Positions 17,065 through 18,646 of a DNA stretch of 18,646 nt are shown in pieces. The translations under genes and the position numbers were made by a program. The first letter of the stretch is position 1, and the number at the start of each line of letters is the position of its first letter. The notes under the pieces were generated by a model. The model made no database searches, was not told the DNA's origin, and saw only the letters and a list, made by a program, of their open reading frames with translations. The DNA is from UMGS1251 sp036666555 (GTDB lineage Bacteria > Bacillota > Clostridia > Lachnospirales > Lachnospiraceae), in contig JAVWVS010000035.1 in the NCBI GenBank assembly GCA_036666555.1, forward strand, positions 1-18,646. Reading direction: 5' to 3'.

Positions 17065-17181
17065 ATGAAGACAATTAAAACAGAAGTAGAAAATAGGAAT
17101 AAGAAAATAGATGCAAAAAGAATGGTCGCATACGGTCAGAGGATTAAGAAGATTGCGAACAGTAAAAAGGAGGTAAAATAG
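17065..17181 (+). CDS. Short basic protein of unknown function (38 residues)
   Basis: ATG 17065 opens a 38-codon ORF, MKTIKTEVENRNKKIDAKRM then VAYGQRIKKIANSKKEVK. AAGGT (17054-17058) lies six bases upstream. The product is very basic, without a hydrophobic segment, and probably helical. The end of the ORF contains the ribosome site of the next gene (GGAGGT, 17169-17174), and its stop lies one base before that gene's ATG. Such packing suggests real translation and coupling to the DUF5688 gene. I do not recognise the family. A nucleic-acid or membrane-surface contact would fit the charge but is speculative. Confidence 0.6.
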   Translation: MKTIKTEVENRNKKIDAKRMVAYGQRIKKIANSKKEVK

Positions 17182-17182
17182 T

Positions 17183-18298
17183 ATGAACTATCAAGAATTT
17201 AAGGACTGCATCAAAGAAAATATAAAGAATTATTTACCGGAAAAATATCAGGAAGCAGAGGTAGAGATACAAGAGATAACAAAAAACAATAATTTGAAGC
17301 TGGACGGCTTAATAGTAAAATTGCCGGAGTATAATATTTGTCCCACCATATACATAAATAGTTTTTTCAAGGAATATGAGGAGGGAGTGGAATTATTAAG
17401 TATTCTGGAAGAGATTGCAGATATTCGGCAATTACATGATGTGGAGAAAAATGTATCCGCAGAAGATTTTTTGGGTTTTGAAAGAGTAAAGGACTCTATT
17501 GTATTCAAAGTGGTCGGAGCAGAGTCGAATAAAACGATGCTTTCAGATATACCCCATCGAATGGAAAATGATATGGCAATTATTTATCAGATTCTATTGA
17601 AGGAAACTGATGAGGGAATGGGAGTAGTTAAGGTAACTAATGAAATAATGGGGCGGTTAGGCATGAATGAGCAGACTATCCATGACTTAGCACTTGAGAA
17701 CACCCAAAGACGCTTTCCGGCAACTTTTCGCTCCATGGATGATGTTATGAAGGAGATTATGAGAGAGAATTTCATGGGCATTGATTTAAATGCAATTTCG
17801 GATGGAGATGACATGAAGGTATTTTTAGAATCTCTTTTGAAGGAGAGTATGGAAGAAATGAGTGAAAGCAGCTTACCCATGTTTGTATTAACAAACGAAT
17901 GCAAAATAAATGGTGCAGCAACACTATTTTACCCAGATATCAAAGAACAGATTGCAGAACAATTGGGGGGAGATTACTTTGTACTTCCATCATCACTCCA
18001 TGAAATTTTAGTTTTACCGGATGATGGGCATATGACCTACCATGAATTGAAAGATATGGTAAATGAAGTGAACCAGACACAAGTTTCGCCAGATGAAGTG
18101 CTGACTGGAGAAGTATATCGCTATGATAAAGAGAGCAAGCGGTTGACGCTTGCTAGTGAAAAAAGGGAAAAGGGATATGTGGCAGTAAAGGTGGATGACG
18201 AAAAACCATCCATTATGGATACCTTAAGGGCGAAAAAACAGGAAGTAATACATAGTAAGCCGGGAACTAAGGCGAAAAGTTCGGAAATGGAGTTGTAG
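17183..18298 (+). CDS. DUF5688 family protein
   Basis: This 371-residue, mostly acidic, soluble protein has no signal peptide or membrane segment. The N-terminal part (MNYQEFKDCIKENIKNYLPE, then strands KLDGLIVKLPEYNICPTIYI) and the central MLSDIPHRMENDMAIIYQIL and VTNEIMGRLGMNEQTIHDLALENTQRRFPA fit DUF5688, a family found widely on ICEs and related elements of Clostridia. Residues 230-290 include PMFVLTNECKINGAATLFYPDIKEQIAEQLGGDYFVLPSSLHEILVLP. Its function is unknown. The last 30 residues are basic and low in complexity (AKKQEVIHSKPGTKAKSS). The overall order of blocks recalls the DUF1444/YtpQ proteins, though I cannot confirm homology. The ATG is eight bases after GGAGGT and follows the 38-codon ORF by one base. 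Confidence 0.88.
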   Translation: MNYQEFKDCIKENIKNYLPEKYQEAEVEIQEITKNNNLKLDGLIVKLPEYNICPTIYINSFFKEYEEGVELLSILEEIADIRQLHDVEKNVSAEDFLGFERVKDSIVFKVVGAESNKTMLSDIPHRMENDMAIIYQILLKETDEGMGVVKVTNEIMGRLGMNEQTIHDLALENTQRRFPATFRSMDDVMKEIMRENFMGIDLNAISDGDDMKVFLESLLKESMEEMSESSLPMFVLTNECKINGAATLFYPDIKEQIAEQLGGDYFVLPSSLHEILVLPDDGHMTYHELKDMVNEVNQTQVSPDEVLTGEVYRYDKESKRLTLASEKREKGYVAVKVDDEKPSIMDTLRAKKQEVIHSKPGTKAKSSEMEL

Positions 18299-18311
18299 AT
18301 CCGAATATAAC

Positions 18312-18341
18312 GGGCACTTTGGTATGAATACTGAAGTGCCC
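18312..18341 (+). terminator. Long hairpin after the DUF5688 gene
   Basis: GGGCACTT (18312-18319) pairs with AAGTGCCC (18334-18341), and the pairing continues inward (T-G, G-T, G-C, T-A, A-T) to a small loop around 18326, giving about 13 pairs. It begins 14 bases after the stop. The bases after it (ATTTGG) are not a T-run, so it may be a weak terminator that separates the transfer operon from the toxin locus. Confidence 0.55.
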
Positions 18342-18372
18342 ATTTGGAAAGGAAAATTAATTGAGATGATAA

Positions 18373-18401
18373 TTGCTTTCTTTAGGAGTTGCTGGTAGAA
18401 T
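18373..18401 (+). promoter_or_regulatory. Candidate promoter of the holin-like toxin
   Basis: A -10 box TAGAAT (18396-18401) with an extended TG one base upstream (18393-18394) lies 17 bases after TTGCTT (18373-18378), a weak -35 box. Transcription would start near 18408 and give a leader of about 87 bases before the toxin ATG. The match is by eye against the sigma-A consensus. Confidence 0.55.
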
Positions 18402-18410
18402 ACAAACAGG

Positions 18411-18436
18411 AGTAACCGTGTACAGGGTTGGTTATT
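18411..18436 (+). other. 5' stem-loop in the toxin leader
   Basis: AGTAACC (18411-18417) pairs with GGTTATT (18430-18436), seven pairs with one G-U, and a 12-base loop. It would lie almost at the 5' end of the proposed toxin mRNA. Type I toxin mRNAs often carry such a stabilising 5' stem. Confidence 0.45.
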
Positions 18437-18437
18437 G

Positions 18438-18487
18438 ACCTTCCGGATTTTTATATTCCCTTGTGGGATGTACAAAAGAAGGGAGGT
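18438..18487 (+). promoter_or_regulatory. Stem that can hide the toxin ribosome site
   Basis: ACCTTCC (18438-18444) can pair base by base with GGGAGGT (18481-18487), the core of the toxin Shine-Dalgarno sequence, seven pairs with one G-U. Inside lies a second small hairpin, TCCC/GGGA (18457-18460 with 18465-18468). The fold would block translation until opened, as is known for several type I toxin mRNAs. Confidence 0.5.
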
Positions 18488-18494
18488 GGAGCGG

Positions 18495-18596
18495 ATGGAT
18501 ACATACGAAGTCTTGACATTATTGTTTTTAGGCGGAACGTTTCTAATCGCACTGCTTGCCTATTTAGATAATAGGAATAACAAGCCAAAAAAATAA
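18495..18596 (+). CDS. Putative holin-like toxin of a type I toxin-antitoxin system
   Basis: The ORF encodes 33 residues: MDTYEVLTLLFLGGTFLIAL, then LAYLDNRNNKPKK. This is the layout of the short holin-like toxin family (Hol_Tox; related to Bacillus TxpA-type toxins): a start MDTYE, one membrane helix (residues 6-24), a conserved aspartate after it and a positively charged tail. In that family the peptide harms the membrane of its own cell unless an antisense RNA blocks the mRNA. GGGAGGTGG (18481-18489) lies five bases before the ATG. The gene stands apart from the transfer operon, with its own likely promoter and structured leader. On an ICE it would be expected to favour retention of the element. 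Identification by pattern is good, but activity is unproven. Confidence 0.85.
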   Translation: MDTYEVLTLLFLGGTFLIALLAYLDNRNNKPKK

Positions 18597-18625
18597 TGCC
18601 TACCCTGTCGGCAAACAGAGTAGGC
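18587..18625 (-). terminator. Minus-strand terminator overlapping the toxin 3' end (end of a likely antisense RNA)
   Basis: Read on the minus strand, GCCTAC/GTAGGC and CTGT/ACAG arms (18598-18608 with 18615-18625, one C-A mismatch) form a stem with a six-base loop, followed by A-TT-A and seven T bases (18587-18596). That is a good intrinsic terminator for RNA entering from the right. Such an RNA would overlap the last codons and 3' end of the toxin mRNA, as the RatA antitoxin does with txpA. Its promoter is outside the window. Confidence 0.6.
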
Positions 18626-18626
18626 G

Positions 18627-18641
18627 GCTCTCATTGAGAGC
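18627..18641 (+). terminator. Second hairpin downstream of the toxin
   Basis: GCTCTC (18627-18632) pairs with GAGAGC (18636-18641) around ATT. It lies directly after the antisense terminator stem and may be part of the toxin mRNA terminator, but the window ends five bases later, so a T-run cannot be seen. Confidence 0.45.
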
Positions 18642-18646
18642 TAATT

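Noticed and set aside
1..18646. Relaxase, integrase, oriT, CRISPR array, IS element, tRNA or rRNA
   Set aside because: I looked for relaxase and recombinase motifs, direct repeat arrays, transposase genes, and tRNA/rRNA signatures and saw none. Those parts of the ICE must lie outside the window.

Overview
The window looks like the core of an integrative and conjugative element (ICE, conjugative transposon) from a Gram-positive anaerobe of the class Clostridia, probably a gut Lachnospiraceae or a relative. The grounds are the A+T-rich sequence, strong GGAGG-type ribosome sites, occasional TTG starts, and a gene order and set of protein families that match the Tn1549 / Clostridioides difficile CTn4-type ICEs (families often named after loci CD1107 to CD1115). 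No 16S, core-genome or taxonomic marker gene is present, so the host assignment is an inference. All genes seen are on the + strand.

Positions 1 to 5661 hold the type IV secretion core: a VirD4-like coupling ATPase cut by the left window edge, a Maff2 small membrane protein, a VirB6/TrbL-like polytopic channel protein, a PrgI-family membrane protein and a VirB4-like ATPase. Positions 5737 to 10428 hold the cell-envelope part: a large CD1108-family protein that joins a basic cytosolic region, one membrane segment, a 3D domain, a degenerate M23-like domain and an NlpC/P60 domain; a DUF4315 coiled coil; a CD1107/DUF4366 single-pass protein with a strongly acidic cytosolic tail; and a 97-residue helical protein of unknown function. 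A topoisomerase III gene follows (10439 to 12523). Together these genes would move a DNA strand (VirD4), power and build the channel (VirB4, VirB6, PrgI), open peptidoglycan (CD1108 protein) and handle DNA topology (TopB). The relaxase, oriT, integrase and regulators are not in the window.

Positions 12538 to 16998 encode a 1486-residue cell-wall-anchored adhesin with a thioester-domain-like head, nine CnaB/SpaA-type repeats and a PKTGD sortase signal. It is the largest gene here and the least standard part of the cluster. After it come a strong hairpin, a 38-codon ORF, a DUF5688 gene (17183 to 18298) and a long imperfect hairpin.

The right end (about 18373 to 18646) carries what I read as a type I toxin-antitoxin locus. 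It has a 33-residue holin-like toxin gene, a plausible extended -10 promoter, a 5' stem, a stem that can hide the toxin ribosome site, and a minus-strand terminator where an antisense RNA coming from beyond the right edge would end inside the toxin 3' end. I did not find a clearly new multi-gene system. The most original leads are the regulatory anatomy of the toxin locus, the thioester-like head of the adhesin with His where Gln is expected, homopolymer tracts in the adhesin gene, and the opposite charges of the neighbouring CD1108 and CD1107 cytosolic segments.
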